Notes: generated by a model not told the origin, from the letters alone. A DNA stretch of 64,000 nt from Streptomyces sp. KMM 9044 (GCF_024701375.2 NZ_CP113910.1:2604001-2668000); one strand, 5' to 3'; shown: positions 16,883-28,125, counted from the stretch's first letter. Numbers and translations: made by a program.

Positions 16883-16909
16883 GACGCCCGGGGCCGGACC
16901 CCGGGCGTC
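16883..16909. terminator. hairpin between tautomerase and Nramp gene
   Basis: An 11-bp perfect stem (16883-16893 with 16899-16909) with a 5-nt loop lies between two convergent stops and touches the stop of the transporter gene. Confidence 0.7.
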
Positions 16910-18254
16910 AGAAGAACTCCGACCACGGCTGGTCCCAGACCTGTTTGACGCACAGGACCAGGAAGAGGAGGCCCGCGGCGACGAGCATGCCGTTGCTGAG
17001 GGGGCCGTTGCGCCATTCGCGCGGGGTGCGGCTGGAGTTGAGGAGCCAGAGCAGGGTCAGGGCGAGGAAGGGCATGAACGCGGCACCGAGGACGCCGTAG
17101 ACGATGATCAGGCGGAAGGGCTGGCCTTCGAACAGGAGGATCATGGGCGGGAAGGTCAGCCACAGCAGGTAGGCGCGGAACGGCCAGGACTTCTCCGGCC
17201 GGCCGGACGCGATGGCCTCGCCCGTCGACTCCTTCGCCTTCCTCCGGCAGCGCGTCACGAAGTCGGCGAACATCAGGCTCACCCCGTGCCACACGCCGAT
17301 CAGCGACGTGAACGACGTGGCGAAGAAGCCGGTCAGGAAGAACTTCGCCGTCGCGGTGCCGTACCTGTCCTCCAGGATGTCGCCCAGCCGCACCAGTCCC
17401 TTGTCGCCCTTCTCCAGCGCGAGGCCCGCCGAGTGCAGGAGCTCTGCGCCGACGAGGAGCATCGCGACGACGAAGAGGCCGGTGGTGACGTACGCGACGC
17501 GGTTGTCCAGGCGCATCACCTTCATCCAGCCGGTGTCGGTCCAGCCCTTGGCGTTGACCCAGTAGCCGTACGCGGCCAGCGTGATCGTGCCGCCGACGCC
17601 GCCGATCAGGCCCAGGGTGTAGAGGACCGAGTCGTCCGCGTCCGGCAGCACCGGAAGCAGTCCGGCGAGGGCGTCCCCGAGGTTCGGCGCCACCCTGACG
17701 GCCAGGTAGACGGTCACCACGAACATGACGCCCACCAGGACCGTCATGACCTTCTCGAAGACCGCGTACCGGTTGAACCAGACGAAGGCCAGACCCGCCA
17801 GGGCGCAGGCGATGCCCCACCATTCGAGGTCCATCACGTCCGGGAAGAGGGCCTGCAGGGGCAGCGCGCTCGACGACATCGCCGCCGCGCCGTAGACGAA
17901 GCCCCAGAGGACGACGTAGACGCCGAAGAAGTACGTCGTCCAGCGGCCCAGGCTCGCCCAGCCGTCGAACAGGGTGCGTCCGGTGGCCAGATGCCAGCGG
18001 CCCGCCGCCTCGGCGAGGGAGATCTTCACCAGACATCCGGTGACCGCCGCCCAGAGCAGGGTGTAGCCGAAGTTGCTGCCCGCGATAAGGGTGGCGACCA
18101 GGTCTCCCGCGCCCACGCCGGTCGCGGCGACGACGATTCCGGGGCCGATGTAGCGCCAACGGGACTTGCGGGGCTGGGGGCCGGGGGCCGGGAGTGGTAC
18201 CCCGGTGTCCTGGGTGTTTCCCGTGGTGTCCGCCATGGAGGCAAGAAAGCTCAT
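16908..18254 (-). CDS. Nramp-family membrane transporter, atypical
   Basis: The protein of about 448 residues has roughly eleven membrane helices and the Nramp fold. Helix 1 reads VAATGVGAGDLVATL, where classical Nramp has DPGN, and helix 6 reads GGVGGTITLAAYGYW, where classical proteins have MPH. The known manganese/iron ligands are therefore absent, so substrate may be another ion or small solute. Starts are uncertain: ATG 18254, ATG 18236 or GTG 18302; none has a clear ribosome site. It is divergent from the carboxypeptidase gene. Confidence 0.8.
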   Translation of the reverse strand: MSFLASMADTTGNTQDTGVPLPAPGPQPRKSRWRYIGPGIVVAATGVGAGDLVATLIAGSNFGYTLLWAAVTGCLVKISLAEAAGRWHLATGRTLFDGWASLGRWTTYFFGVYVVLWGFVYGAAAMSSSALPLQALFPDVMDLEWWGIACALAGLAFVWFNRYAVFEKVMTVLVGVMFVVTVYLAVRVAPNLGDALAGLLPVLPDADDSVLYTLGLIGGVGGTITLAAYGYWVNAKGWTDTGWMKVMRLDNRVAYVTTGLFVVAMLLVGAELLHSAGLALEKGDKGLVRLGDILEDRYGTATAKFFLTGFFATSFTSLIGVWHGVSLMFADFVTRCRRKAKESTGEAIASGRPEKSWPFRAYLLWLTFPPMILLFEGQPFRLIIVYGVLGAAFMPFLALTLLWLLNSSRTPREWRNGPLSNGMLVAAGLLFLVLCVKQVWDQPWSEFF

Positions 18255-18425
18255 GAACACCGGGGGGACAAGGGGGCGTGCGGGGATCTTCACCGGATAC
18301 ACCTGGTCGAGTGGCCGGTCGGCACGACGGTCTTGACCTGATCATGTCACGCACGCAGGATTGCGGCACCGCACACCGCACAGCACGGCGCCATGGACAA
18401 CCCTCACCTCCCACAAGGAGATTTC

Positions 18426-19763
18426 ATGCGACCTCGCACACGCGGCAGACGCTCCGCCGTGCTCGCCGCGCTCCTCGCCCTCGCCCTCGCCGCGCCCGTG
18501 TCGATGTCGGCCACGGAGGCCGACGCCGACAGCGCGAAGCGGCCGGCGCCTTCGGCGGACGACATCCGCCAGTACGAGATCCACCAGCACACGACTCCCG
18601 TGACCCGTACGGCGATCCAGCAGGCCGGGGTCACCGTGGACGAGGCCGACGAGGAGACGGTGGTCGTCTCCGGCCGCGCGGACCAGATCCACGCCCTGCG
18701 CCGGCAGGGGTACGAACTCACGCCGTTGGGTGCCGCTCCCGACCGCTCGTCCGCCGCCGACGGTCTGCGGCTGTTCGACTTCCCCTCGGCCGACTCCCGC
18801 TATCACAACTACGCCGAGATGAACGCGGAGATCGACCAGCGGCTGTCGGCGTACCCGAACATCATGAGCAAGCAGGTGATCGGCCGGTCCTACCAGGGCC
18901 GGGACATCGTCGCCATCAAGATCAGCGACAACGTGAGGACGGACGAGAACGAGCCCGAGGTCCTGTTCACCCACCACCAGCACGCGCGTGAGCACCTCAC
19001 GGTGGAGATGGCGCTCTACCTGCTGCGCGAACTCGGCGCGGGATACGGCAGCGACTCCCGGATCACCAACATGGTCAACGGCCGCGAGATCTGGATCATC
19101 CCGGACCTCAACCCGGACGGCGGCGAGTACGACATCGCCGCCGGCTCCTACCGTTCGTGGCGCAAGAACCGCCAGCCCAACTCCGGTTCGTCGTACGTCG
19201 GTACCGACCTGAACCGCAACTGGGACTACCGCTGGGGCTGCTGCGGCGGTTCCTCCGGCTCCAAGTCCTCCGACACCTACCGGGGTTCGGCTCCCGAGTC
19301 CGCACCCGAGGTGAAGGTCGTCGCCGACTTCGTGCGCAGCCGGGTCGTGGGCGGGGTACAGCAGATCAAGGCCGGCATCGACTTCCACACGTACAGCGAG
19401 CTGGTGCTGTGGCCGTTCGGCTACACCTACTCGGACACCACGACCGGGATGACGGCCGACGACCACGCCGCCTTCCGGACGGTCGGCCAGAAGATGGCCG
19501 CGAGCAACGGCTACACGGCCCAGCAGTCCAGCGACCTGTACATCACGGACGGGTCGATCGACGACTTCCTGTGGGGCACGCACAAGATCTTCGGCTACAC
19601 CTACGAGATGTACCCGCGGTCCGCGTCGGGCGGCGGCTTCTACCCGCCCGACGAGGTCATCGAGCGGGAGACGTCCCGGAACCGGGACGCCGTCCTGCAA
19701 CTCCTGGAGAACGCCGACTGCATGTACCGCTCCATCGGCAAGGCGGCGCAGTACTGCAGTTAG
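18426..19763 (+). CDS. secreted M14 zinc carboxypeptidase
   Basis: The protein of about 445 residues has a twin-Arg/basic signal peptide, a propeptide-like region to about 120 and an M14 catalytic domain. Zinc ligands are His186 and Glu189 (HHQHAREH) and His321 (GIDFHTYSE); the catalytic Glu is 394 in GYTYEMYP. It should remove C-terminal residues from peptides outside the cell. AAGGAG sits 5 nt before ATG 18426, which rules out the longer frame. A hairpin follows the stop. Confidence 0.93.
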   Translation: MRPRTRGRRSAVLAALLALALAAPVSMSATEADADSAKRPAPSADDIRQYEIHQHTTPVTRTAIQQAGVTVDEADEETVVVSGRADQIHALRRQGYELTPLGAAPDRSSAADGLRLFDFPSADSRYHNYAEMNAEIDQRLSAYPNIMSKQVIGRSYQGRDIVAIKISDNVRTDENEPEVLFTHHQHAREHLTVEMALYLLRELGAGYGSDSRITNMVNGREIWIIPDLNPDGGEYDIAAGSYRSWRKNRQPNSGSSYVGTDLNRNWDYRWGCCGGSSGSKSSDTYRGSAPESAPEVKVVADFVRSRVVGGVQQIKAGIDFHTYSELVLWPFGYTYSDTTTGMTADDHAAFRTVGQKMAASNGYTAQQSSDLYITDGSIDDFLWGTHKIFGYTYEMYPRSASGGGFYPPDEVIERETSRNRDAVLQLLENADCMYRSIGKAAQYCS

Positions 19764-19771
19764 CGTCACCA

Positions 19772-19790
19772 GGAGCCGTCGAGGCTCCTA
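19772..19790. terminator. short hairpin after carboxypeptidase gene
   Basis: AGGAGCC and GGCTCCT pair around a 5-nt loop, 9 bp after the stop, and reach the stop of the convergent acidic gene. The stem is short, so strength is uncertain. Confidence 0.5.
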
Positions 19791-20498
19791 GACCACGGGG
19801 CCGGCGTCCGGCCGGGACGTGTCCGCATCCGCGTCCGCGTCGGCATCCGGCTCGGGCTTGTCGGACGAGTCCGCGTCGGACGCCTCGGGTTCGGGCGCCC
19901 CGTCGTCGAAGTAGGCGTCGAGCACCGCGTCCAGTTCCGCGTCCCATACGGGGAAGCGGCTGCGGGACGTGGCCTCGATCTCGATCGGGTACCAACGGCT
20001 CTCCGTGGTGTGGACGGTGACCGTGTAGCGCTTGCCGAAGCGCCCGGTCTCCGTCTCCACCGCGCCGATCTCGTCCCAGCGGAACTCGCACGCCTGGTCG
20101 TCCAGCCGGAGCCGTACGCCTTCGTGATCGGCGACGATCCCGGCGCGACGGTCGGACGCCTCGAAGACGGGGCCGTCCGTGACGGACTCCGCCTCGGAGG
20201 ACCCGGACGTCTCGGAGACCGAGGAGACCCCGGCGGCCTCGGAAGCTTCTGCGGCTCCCGAAGCCGCAGGCTTCTCCAGGGAGGCCGCCGCCCCGGACTG
20301 CGTCCCCGGCTCCCCGGCCGCGTCGGTCTCCGCCTCCGGCGCCGCCTTCGCGTCCTTCGGCTCCTCCTCGCCCTTCACGTCCTTCACGTCCGCCTTGCGG
20401 CCGGACGCGGGTGCGGTGAGCCCGGGAATGAAGGCCGGGTCGAATCCGGCGCCTTCCAAGGGCTGGGGCTGGCTGTTCGAACCTATACGCTGCTCCAC
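19788..20498 (-). CDS. acidic low-complexity protein of unknown function
   Basis: The 236-residue product has a disordered Ala/Glu/Ser-rich first half, a folded middle (about 115-195, RRAGIVADHEGVRLRLDD then GKRYTVTVHTTESRWYPIEIE) and an Asp/Ala/Glu tail ending in ADADADAD from a 6-bp repeat. The middle resembles a small beta-rich domain, which I cannot assign. No signal peptide or membrane helix. It is a lone gene between convergent and co-directional neighbours. Confidence 0.65.
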   Translation of the reverse strand: MEQRIGSNSQPQPLEGAGFDPAFIPGLTAPASGRKADVKDVKGEEEPKDAKAAPEAETDAAGEPGTQSGAAASLEKPAASGAAEASEAAGVSSVSETSGSSEAESVTDGPVFEASDRRAGIVADHEGVRLRLDDQACEFRWDEIGAVETETGRFGKRYTVTVHTTESRWYPIEIEATSRSRFPVWDAELDAVLDAYFDDGAPEPEASDADSSDKPEPDADADADADTSRPDAGPVV

Positions 20499-20632
20499 AC
20501 CGGATGAGTATGGCCGAGAATCCTGTGTGGGGGACAGCCAGCCCCTACTTCGTTATCAGACGCCTACATGCGGCCCACCGTTCGCACCAATCGGACGATG
20601 ATCAGCCGATTCGTACGGTGATCCGCCGGAGG

Positions 20633-21525
20633 TCACACGACCAGGCTGAGCGCCACCGGACCACGAAGCCCGCCACCGACAGGACGCTCTCCAGCACTGT
20701 CCACGTCTTCAGCGTGTCCCGCTCGCTGGTGCCGAAGTACTTGGCGACCGTCCAGAAGCCTCCGTCGTTGACGTGCGAGGCGAAGACGGAGCCCGCGGAG
20801 ATGGCCGTGATGACCAGCGCCACGAACGCCTGCGAGTGGTCCCCCTCCGACAGCAGCGGGGCAACGATGCCCGCCGTCATGACGATCGCCACCGTCGCCG
20901 AGCCCTGCGCGACCCTGAGTACCACGGAGATCAGGTACGCCAGGACAATCACCGGCAGGCCGACGTCGTTGAACGTGTCGGACAGCGCCTGGGCGGCCCC
21001 GCTCCCCCCTGAGGACCGCGCCGACGACCAGCAGGATGTTGCCGACCGGCTTCAGCGAGGACGCCGAGACGGTCTCCGGGGACTTGCGGGACCAGCCGCG
21101 CCGGATGCCGAGCAGGTAGTACACCAGGAACAGGGCAAGGGTGAGCGCGACGAACGGGTGGCCGAAGAACGCGACGGCCGAGCGCGGCGTGGACTCGTCC
21201 AGGGCGATCGAGGAGAACGTCGAGGCGAGGATCAGGATGAGCGGCGCACCGATGATGCCGAGGACGGTGCCGAGCGGCACGGGCGCCTCACGCGGCTCGA
21301 CGCCGGCGGCGCGCTGCTCGTCGAGGACGGCCTGACGGGACTCCTCGGCGGCCTCGAGCATGTCCTGCGGCACGGCGACGAAGATCCGCCTGCCGATCCA
21401 GGCGGAGCAGACCCAGGCGGCGACGGCCGGGAGGCCGGTGACGACGCCCATGAGGGTGACCCAGCCGAGGTCGACGTCGAGCAGTCCGGCGGCGGCGACG
21501 GGGCCGGGGCGCGGGGGTGGTCACC
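20633..21525 (-). pseudogene. broken GntP-family permease
   Basis: Pieces of a gluconate-permease (GntP) protein lie in two frames. The 5' piece begins abruptly at PGPVAAAGLLDVDLGW, which is the middle of the normal protein, so about the first third is missing. It continues to GNILLVVGAVLRG. There a run of six G in the coding strand (about 21004-21009) shifts the frame, and the rest (VIVLAYLISVVLRVAQGSAT, FASHVNDGGFW) is read in another frame. A further shift near 20655 spoils the end, where VALSLVV would be the normal C-terminus. It lies after ridA in the same direction and was probably the uptake system of this cluster. Confidence 0.85.
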
Positions 21526-21550
21526 GGGGAGGGAGAAAGGTGAGTGCGCG

Positions 21551-21970
21551 TCAGCCCAGTACGGCCAGTGCGTCGATCTCGACGAGGAGTCCCGCGGGCA
21601 GGCCGACGTAGACGGTCGTGCGCGCGGCGGGCGGCTGGGCGAGGCCCTGCTCCTCGAAGTAGGTGTTGTAGATGCCGTTCATCTCGGCGAAGTGGTCCAC
21701 GTCGGTGAGGTAGACGCGGATCATCATCACGTCGTCCCAGGTCGCACCGCCCTCCTCGAGGATGGCCTTGACATTGGCGAGGGTCTGGAGGGTCTGCTCG
21801 CGCAGGGTGGGACCGGCGGGCGTGGGCGGCTTGCCCTCCTCGGCGGGGAGGAACCCGACCTGCCCGGCGACCTGGAGGATGTTGCCCTTGCGCACGCCGT
21901 GGGAGAACTTCGCGGGCGGAGTGGTGTGCGTGCTCGGGGTGAGGGCGGCCTTCTCGGCTTTCTCGGTCAT
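21551..21970 (-). CDS. RidA-family enamine/imine deaminase
   Basis: The 139-residue cytosolic protein belongs to the RidA/YjgF family, which hydrolyses reactive enamines and imines made by PLP enzymes. It shows VAGQVGFLP, TLANVKAILEEGG, VRVYLTD-type spacing and ARTTVYVGLPAGLLVEID with the key Arg. ATG 21970 has AAGGA about 11 nt upstream. It sits between the IclR gene and the broken permease, opposite a PLP deaminase gene, whose toxic intermediate it would clear. Confidence 0.92.
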   Translation of the reverse strand: MTEKAEKAALTPSTHTTPPAKFSHGVRKGNILQVAGQVGFLPAEEGKPPTPAGPTLREQTLQTLANVKAILEEGGATWDDVMMIRVYLTDVDHFAEMNGIYNTYFEEQGLAQPPAARTTVYVGLPAGLLVEIDALAVLG

Positions 21971-21992
21971 GCGGGGCGGTCCTTCGCTGGAG

Positions 21993-22747
21993 TCACTGGA
22001 GTTCTGCCGGAGTCCGGCCGGAGTACTCTCCGCTGATCGCAGCCGCGGTGCGGCGGACCAGCGGGAGCAGGGTGAGGAGTTCGCCGGCGGTGACGACGAC
22101 GTTCGGCGCGGAGACCGACATCGCGGCGACCACCCGGCCGTCGGTGCCGCGGATCGGCGCGGCGACGCAGTTGATGGACTCCTCGTGGCCACCGAGGTCG
22201 GTGGCCCAGCCCTGTTCGCGCACCTTCTCCAGCTCGCGCAGGAACGCGGCCGGGCCCGGTGTCGAACGGGACGTGTACATGGGGTAGTCGAGCGTGTCCG
22301 CGAGGGCGCGGCGCTCGTGTTCGGGCAGGTCGGCGAGGAGCAGCTTGGCCACGGCGGCGACCGTGAGGGCGACGGACTTGCCGATCCGCGAGTACATGCG
22401 GACCGGGTAGCGGCTCTCCACCTTGTCGACGTAGAGGACCTCGTTCTCCTCGTGGACGGCGAGGTGCACGGTGTGCCCGCACTGCTCGTTGAGGCGGACG
22501 AGGTGGGCGTGGGCGATCTCGCGGACGTCGAGGTTCTCCATCGCCTCCTGGGCGAGGGCGAAGAGGCGGGCGCCGAGCCGGTAGCGCTGGTCGGACTGGC
22601 GGTAGACGAGCCCGTGTTCGTGCAGGGTGCGCAGCAGCCGCAGGGCGGTGGACTTGTGCACGCCGAGACGGTCGGCGACCTGTCCGAGGTCGGCGGGTCC
22701 TTCGGCGAGCAGCGGCAGGATGCTCAGTGCGCGGTCGACGGTCTGGC

Positions 22748-22751
<4 letters not shown>
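21993..22751 (-). CDS. IclR-family transcriptional regulator
   Basis: The 252-residue regulator has an N-terminal winged helix (RALSILPLLAEGPADLGQ, GVHKSTALRLLRTL) and a C-terminal effector domain (GHTVHLAVHEENEVLYVDKVES, GGHEESINCVAAPI). The ATG at 22751 overlaps the kinase stop (ATGA), which fixes the start. It most likely controls this divergent cluster through the GCAAC repeats at 24134-24170. Confidence 0.93.
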
Positions 22752-23956
<1,205 letters not shown>

Positions 23957-24133
23957 GGTGGGGTGGCTCCTCGGGTGGCGGGACGGGCGGGGGCACTCGC
24001 GGGCCGGGCGGGGTCCGGACGGCCCGCGTCCGGATCGTCGTCGGCGGCGTCCGGCGTTCGCCCGCCCCGTGCCCGTTGGCTGCGGGGATCCGTTTCCGTT
24101 GACCCCGCGTGGCCGAGATGTTAGACAGCGGTA

Positions 24134-24170
24134 AGCAACATACGCAACGGCTGTTGCATATAACGCAACA
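24134..24170. promoter_or_regulatory. operator-like GCAAC repeats between divergent arms
   Basis: TGTTGC (24152-24157) and GCAACA (24165-24170) form a perfect inverted repeat around an AT-rich 7-nt spacer. Two further half sites GCAACA and GCAAC lie at 24135-24147. The block is 20-60 bp before the deaminase start and upstream of the kinase gene. The IclR protein encoded here is the obvious candidate to bind it. Confidence 0.6.
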
Positions 24171-24191
24171 TGCCGGACCAGGGAGGCTCTG

Positions 24192-25469
24192 ATGGGCATG
24201 GACCCCGGCCCCGACGCCTACGCGCTCCTCGCGGAGGAACGCGTCGACCACCGTTTCAAGGGCCTCCCGCCGGACGCCGACGGGCTGACCGTCGGCGAGC
24301 TGGCCGCCCAGCGCCGGAACCTGTTCACCGGAGGTTTCACCACCCCGGTGCTCGCGCTGTCCGCCGAGCGCCTGGAGCACAACCTGAAGCTGATGGAGAC
24401 GTACACGGCCCGGCACGGCCTCGTCTTCGCCCCGCACGGCAAGACGTCCATGGCCCCGCAGCTCTTCCGGCGCCAGATCGAGCACGGCGCCTGGGGCATC
24501 ACGCTCGCGGTGCCGCATCAGGTGCGGGTGGCGCGGGCGTTCGGCGTGCGGCGGGTGTTCCTGGCCAACGAGCTGGTGGACCCGGCGGCCCTGCGATGGG
24601 TCTCCGGTGAGCTGGACGCCGACCCCGGCTTCCGGTTCGTCTGTTACGTCGACTCCGTGCGTGGCGTCGAGCTGATGGACACGGCCCTCGCCGGATCCGC
24701 CCGACCGGTGGACGTCGTGGTCGAACTGGCCGGGGGCGAGGGTGCGCGGACCGGGGTGCGGACGGAGGCGGAGTGCGCCGCCGTCGCCGACGCGGTGGCG
24801 GGCGCGCGCGGGCTGCGGCTGGTCGGGGTCGCCGGGTACGAGGGCGAGGTGCCGGACGCCGGCCCGGAGCGGGTGGCGGAGTGGCTGCGGCGCCTGGTGG
24901 CCCTGGCGGCGGACTTCGACAGGGCGGGGCGGTTCACGGGCCTGGACGAGGTCGTGGTGAGCGCGGGCGGCAGCGCCTGGTTCGACGCGGTCGCCGACGT
25001 CTTCGCCGGGATCCCGGAACTCTCCCTCCCCGTACTGAAGTTGCTGCGCTCGGGTGCGTACGTCTCGCACGACGACGGGCACTACCGCAAGCTGACGCCG
25101 TTCAACCGGGTTCCGGAGGAAGGCGCGTTGGAGCCGGCGTTCCGGCTGTGGACGCAGATCGTGTCCCGGCCGTCCGCCGACCAGGCCTTCGCCAACGCGG
25201 GCAAGCGGGACGCGGCCCACGACCTCGACCTGCCGTTCGCCCAGGTGGTCCGCCGGGACGGCGCGGAACGCCCGGCGGCCGGGATCTCGGTCGTCTCCCT
25301 CTCCGACCAGCACGCCTGGCTGAGCACCGCCCCACAGGCCGACCTGGAGGTCGGCGACTGGCTGGGCGTCGGGCTCTCCCACCCGTGCACCTCCTTCGAC
25401 AAGTGGGTACTCATCCCCCTCACCGAGGCGGACGGCACGGTGGTCGATTACATCCGTACGTTCTTCTAG
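24192..25469 (+). CDS. D-amino acid deaminase / D-serine dehydratase-like (PLP)
   Basis: The 425-residue fold-III PLP enzyme is of the DSD1/D-threonine aldolase family. PLP Lys is residue 84 in FAPHGKTSM. The C-terminal metal pair appears in GLSHPCTSFDKW (His and Cys). It should convert a D-amino acid such as D-serine to a 2-oxo acid and ammonia. The ATG has an AGGGAGG site; the stop overlaps the ribosome site of the D-aminoacylase gene, so the two are one operon. Confidence 0.88.
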   Translation: MGMDPGPDAYALLAEERVDHRFKGLPPDADGLTVGELAAQRRNLFTGGFTTPVLALSAERLEHNLKLMETYTARHGLVFAPHGKTSMAPQLFRRQIEHGAWGITLAVPHQVRVARAFGVRRVFLANELVDPAALRWVSGELDADPGFRFVCYVDSVRGVELMDTALAGSARPVDVVVELAGGEGARTGVRTEAECAAVADAVAGARGLRLVGVAGYEGEVPDAGPERVAEWLRRLVALAADFDRAGRFTGLDEVVVSAGGSAWFDAVADVFAGIPELSLPVLKLLRSGAYVSHDDGHYRKLTPFNRVPEEGALEPAFRLWTQIVSRPSADQAFANAGKRDAAHDLDLPFAQVVRRDGAERPAAGISVVSLSDQHAWLSTAPQADLEVGDWLGVGLSHPCTSFDKWVLIPLTEADGTVVDYIRTFF

Positions 25470-25480
25470 GAGGCCGTGTC

Positions 25481-27091
25481 GTGGAAGAACTCGTCATCCG
25501 GGACGCCGACGTCGTGGACGGCTCCGGCGACAGCGCGTACCGCGCGGACGTGGTCGTCGACAGCGGCCGTGTCGTCTCGATCGTGAAGGAGGCGGCGGCA
25601 GCGGGCTGCCAGCGCCCGAAGGCCCGCCGTGAACTGGACGCCGAGGGGCTGGTCCTCTCCCCGGGCTTCATCGACATGCACGCCCACAGCGATCTGGCAC
25701 TGCTGCGCGACCCCGACCACAGCGCCAAGGCCGCGCAGGGCGTCACCCTCGAAGTGCTGGGTCAGGACGGCCTGTCGTACGCGCCGGTCGACGACCGCAC
25801 CCTCGGCGAGGTCCGCCGCGCGATCGCCGGGTGGAACGGCGGCGGGGACGACATCGACTTCGGCTGGCGGTCGGTCGGCGAGTACCTGGACCGGCTCGAC
25901 GGGGGCATCGCCGTCAACGCCGCCTATCTGATCCCGCAGGGCACGGTCCGCGCCCTCGCCGTCGGCTGGGAGGACCGGGACGCCACCCCCGCGGAGCTGG
26001 ACCGGATGCGGCAACTCGTCGCCGAAGGCATGGAACAGGGCGCGGTCGGCATGTCGTCGGGGCTGACGTACCCGCCCGGCATGTACGCCAGGGACGCCGA
26101 ACTCACCGAACTGTGCCGGGTGGTGGCCCACTACGGCGGTTACTACTGCCCGCACCACCGCTCCTACGGCACGGGCGCGCTCCGGGCGTACGAGGAGATG
26201 GTGACGCTCACCCGGGAGGCGGGCTGCCCGCTGCACCTGGCGCACGCGACGATGAACTTCGGCGTGAACGAGGGCAGGGCTCCCGAACTGCTGGCGCTCC
26301 TCGACGACGCGCTCGCCGCCGGGGCGGACATCAGCCTCGACACGTACCCGTACACGCCGGGCGCCACCACACTGGTCGCCGTGCTGCCGAGTTGGGCGGG
26401 CGAGGGCGGACCCGAGGAGATCCTCCGGCGGCTCGCGGACGACGCGACGGCCGAGCGGATCCGGCACCACCTGGAGGTCACCGGCTCGAACGGCTGCCAC
26501 GGTGTGCCCGTCGAGTGGGACACCATCGAGATCTCCGGGGTGGGCGACCCCGCGCTGACGGAGTACGTGGGCCGCACGGTCCGGGAGTCGGCCGCGCTGC
26601 GCGGCGAGATCCCGTGGGCCGTCGCCCGTGAGCTGCTGCTCAAGGACAGGCTGGCCCCGTCGATCCTCCAGCACGTCGGCCATGAGGAGAACGTGCGGGA
26701 GATCATGCGGCACCGGGTGCACACCGGCGGCTCGGACGGCATCCTCCAGGGCGCCAAGCCGCACCCGCGCGCGTACGGCGCCTTCCCGCAGTACCTCGGC
26801 CGGTACGTGAGGGAGTTGGGTGTGCTGTCGCTGGAGGAGTGCGTCGCGCATCTGACGTCCCGGCCGGCCGCCCGGCTGCGGCTCGCGGACCGCGGGCTGG
26901 TCCGCGAGGGCCACAGGGCGGACCTGGTGCTGTTCGATCCGGGGACGGTGGCCGCCGGTTCCACCTTCGAACGGCCCCGGACACTGCCGACGGGCATCCC
27001 GTACGTGCTGGTCGACGGCCGGTTCGTGATCGAGGACGGGCGGCGCACCGACGTACTGGCGGGGCGGGCGGTCCGCAGGTCGCCCCGCTGA
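25481..27091 (+). CDS. N-acyl-D-amino-acid deacylase (D-aminoacylase)
   Basis: The protein of about 536 residues belongs to the amidohydrolase superfamily. It has the metal motif GFIDMHAHSDLALL, a CPHHRSYGTG segment, HLAHATMNFGV, and HTGGSDGILQG near the end with the catalytic Asp. These mark D-aminoacylases that cut N-acyl-D-amino acids to the free D-amino acid. GTG 25481 is chosen since AGGAGG lies 7 nt upstream and overlaps the deaminase stop; the longer open frame re-reads the deaminase. Product would feed the upstream deaminase. Confidence 0.92.
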   Translation: MEELVIRDADVVDGSGDSAYRADVVVDSGRVVSIVKEAAAAGCQRPKARRELDAEGLVLSPGFIDMHAHSDLALLRDPDHSAKAAQGVTLEVLGQDGLSYAPVDDRTLGEVRRAIAGWNGGGDDIDFGWRSVGEYLDRLDGGIAVNAAYLIPQGTVRALAVGWEDRDATPAELDRMRQLVAEGMEQGAVGMSSGLTYPPGMYARDAELTELCRVVAHYGGYYCPHHRSYGTGALRAYEEMVTLTREAGCPLHLAHATMNFGVNEGRAPELLALLDDALAAGADISLDTYPYTPGATTLVAVLPSWAGEGGPEEILRRLADDATAERIRHHLEVTGSNGCHGVPVEWDTIEISGVGDPALTEYVGRTVRESAALRGEIPWAVARELLLKDRLAPSILQHVGHEENVREIMRHRVHTGGSDGILQGAKPHPRAYGAFPQYLGRYVRELGVLSLEECVAHLTSRPAARLRLADRGLVREGHRADLVLFDPGTVAAGSTFERPRTLPTGIPYVLVDGRFVIEDGRRTDVLAGRAVRRSPR

Positions 27092-27114
27092 ACCGCCCGC
27101 CCGCGACGGGCTCG

Positions 27115-28056
27115 TCAGGGCTTGGGCAGGGTGCAGGCGCTCGCGTCGAGGTCGAGCACGCCGTCCGCGCCGAAGCAGTCGGTGAACGGGTAGGTCTGCT
27201 GGGCGTAGTTGATGCCCCGGCGAACGGTGACGACGCCATTCGCGTCGACCTCGCACGGGTTGTTGACCGTGCAGCGCTCGCCGTCCTCGTTGCCGGTGTT
27301 GTTGACGGCGACCACCTTGCCGGTGGCGTCGTCGACGACCGGCGAGCCGGAGGTGCCGCCGATGGTGTCGCAGGCGGGGGTGTAGCGGACCGAGTCCTTC
27401 CAGGTCCAGGCCCCCTCCTTCAGCCGGTGTGCGAATCCGTCGACGGAGCAGCCGTAGATCCGCTTCCAGTAGCCGGAGACCACGCTGATGGCGGTGCCGG
27501 CCGCCGGGCGGGTGTCGTCGAGGGTGAGCGCGTCGATGCCGTACGCGCTCTTGATCCGCGCGTACGTGGTGCCGAGCCGGTAGACCGCCGCGTCCGTGTC
27601 GGTCATGGTCGCGTAGACGAGCCGGTTGGCGCGCAGGGTGGCGACCCGGGAGCCGGAGGCGCCGAGCAGTCCGAAGCCGCGGCTGGACGCCCGGTCGACG
27701 AGGACTTCGCCGGCCGCGGGGAAGCCGCTCTCCAGACAGTGGCCGTTGGTGAGGACGAGGGCGGGGTCGTCGTCCTCCGAGTGGGGCAGGCGGACGACGG
27801 AGCCCGAGCAGTTGCTCAACGAGACGGTGCCCGCGAAGTTCACCGCGGCGGCCTTCGGCCCGGTGAGGCCGGCCACGGCGTCCGCCGCGGTGGCGGCGCC
27901 GTCGACGACGTCGAGCACCGTGGTCGAACCCGGGCCCGCGCCGGTGCCCGGGGCCGTGTCCGCGCCCGCGGAGGTGGGCGCGGCGGCGGCCGCGGGAGTC
28001 ACGCCCGCCCCGGCCAGGGCCAGGGCGCAGAGCGCGACGACGAGAGGTTTTCTCAT
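27115..28056 (-). CDS. secreted trypsin-like serine protease
   Basis: The protein of about 313 residues has a signal peptide ending near AAA (about 26), an Ala/Gly-rich pro-region and a chymotrypsin-fold domain. The triad is His106 (LTNGHCLE), Asp155 (MTDTDAAVY) and Ser238 (GGTSGSPVV). Six or more cysteines suggest disulfides. It should act outside the cell. ATG 28056 follows GAGGGGACCCC. It is convergent with the D-aminoacylase gene, and an AT-rich palindrome lies 70 bp upstream. Confidence 0.9.
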   Translation of the reverse strand: MRKPLVVALCALALAGAGVTPAAAAAPTSAGADTAPGTGAGPGSTTVLDVVDGAATAADAVAGLTGPKAAAVNFAGTVSLSNCSGSVVRLPHSEDDDPALVLTNGHCLESGFPAAGEVLVDRASSRGFGLLGASGSRVATLRANRLVYATMTDTDAAVYRLGTTYARIKSAYGIDALTLDDTRPAAGTAISVVSGYWKRIYGCSVDGFAHRLKEGAWTWKDSVRYTPACDTIGGTSGSPVVDDATGKVVAVNNTGNEDGERCTVNNPCEVDANGVVTVRRGINYAQQTYPFTDCFGADGVLDLDASACTLPKP

Positions 28057-28125
28057 GTGGGGTCCCCTCTTGCGACGGATCCTGCGACGGAGGCGGCGGG
28101 ATCCCTCCGGCCACCCACAGGATTT

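Noticed and set aside
25466..28114. An 882-codon open frame opposite the D-aminoacylase and protease genes
   Set aside because: Arg/Pro-rich translation without any fold signature, fully explained as third-position shadow of recognised genes.
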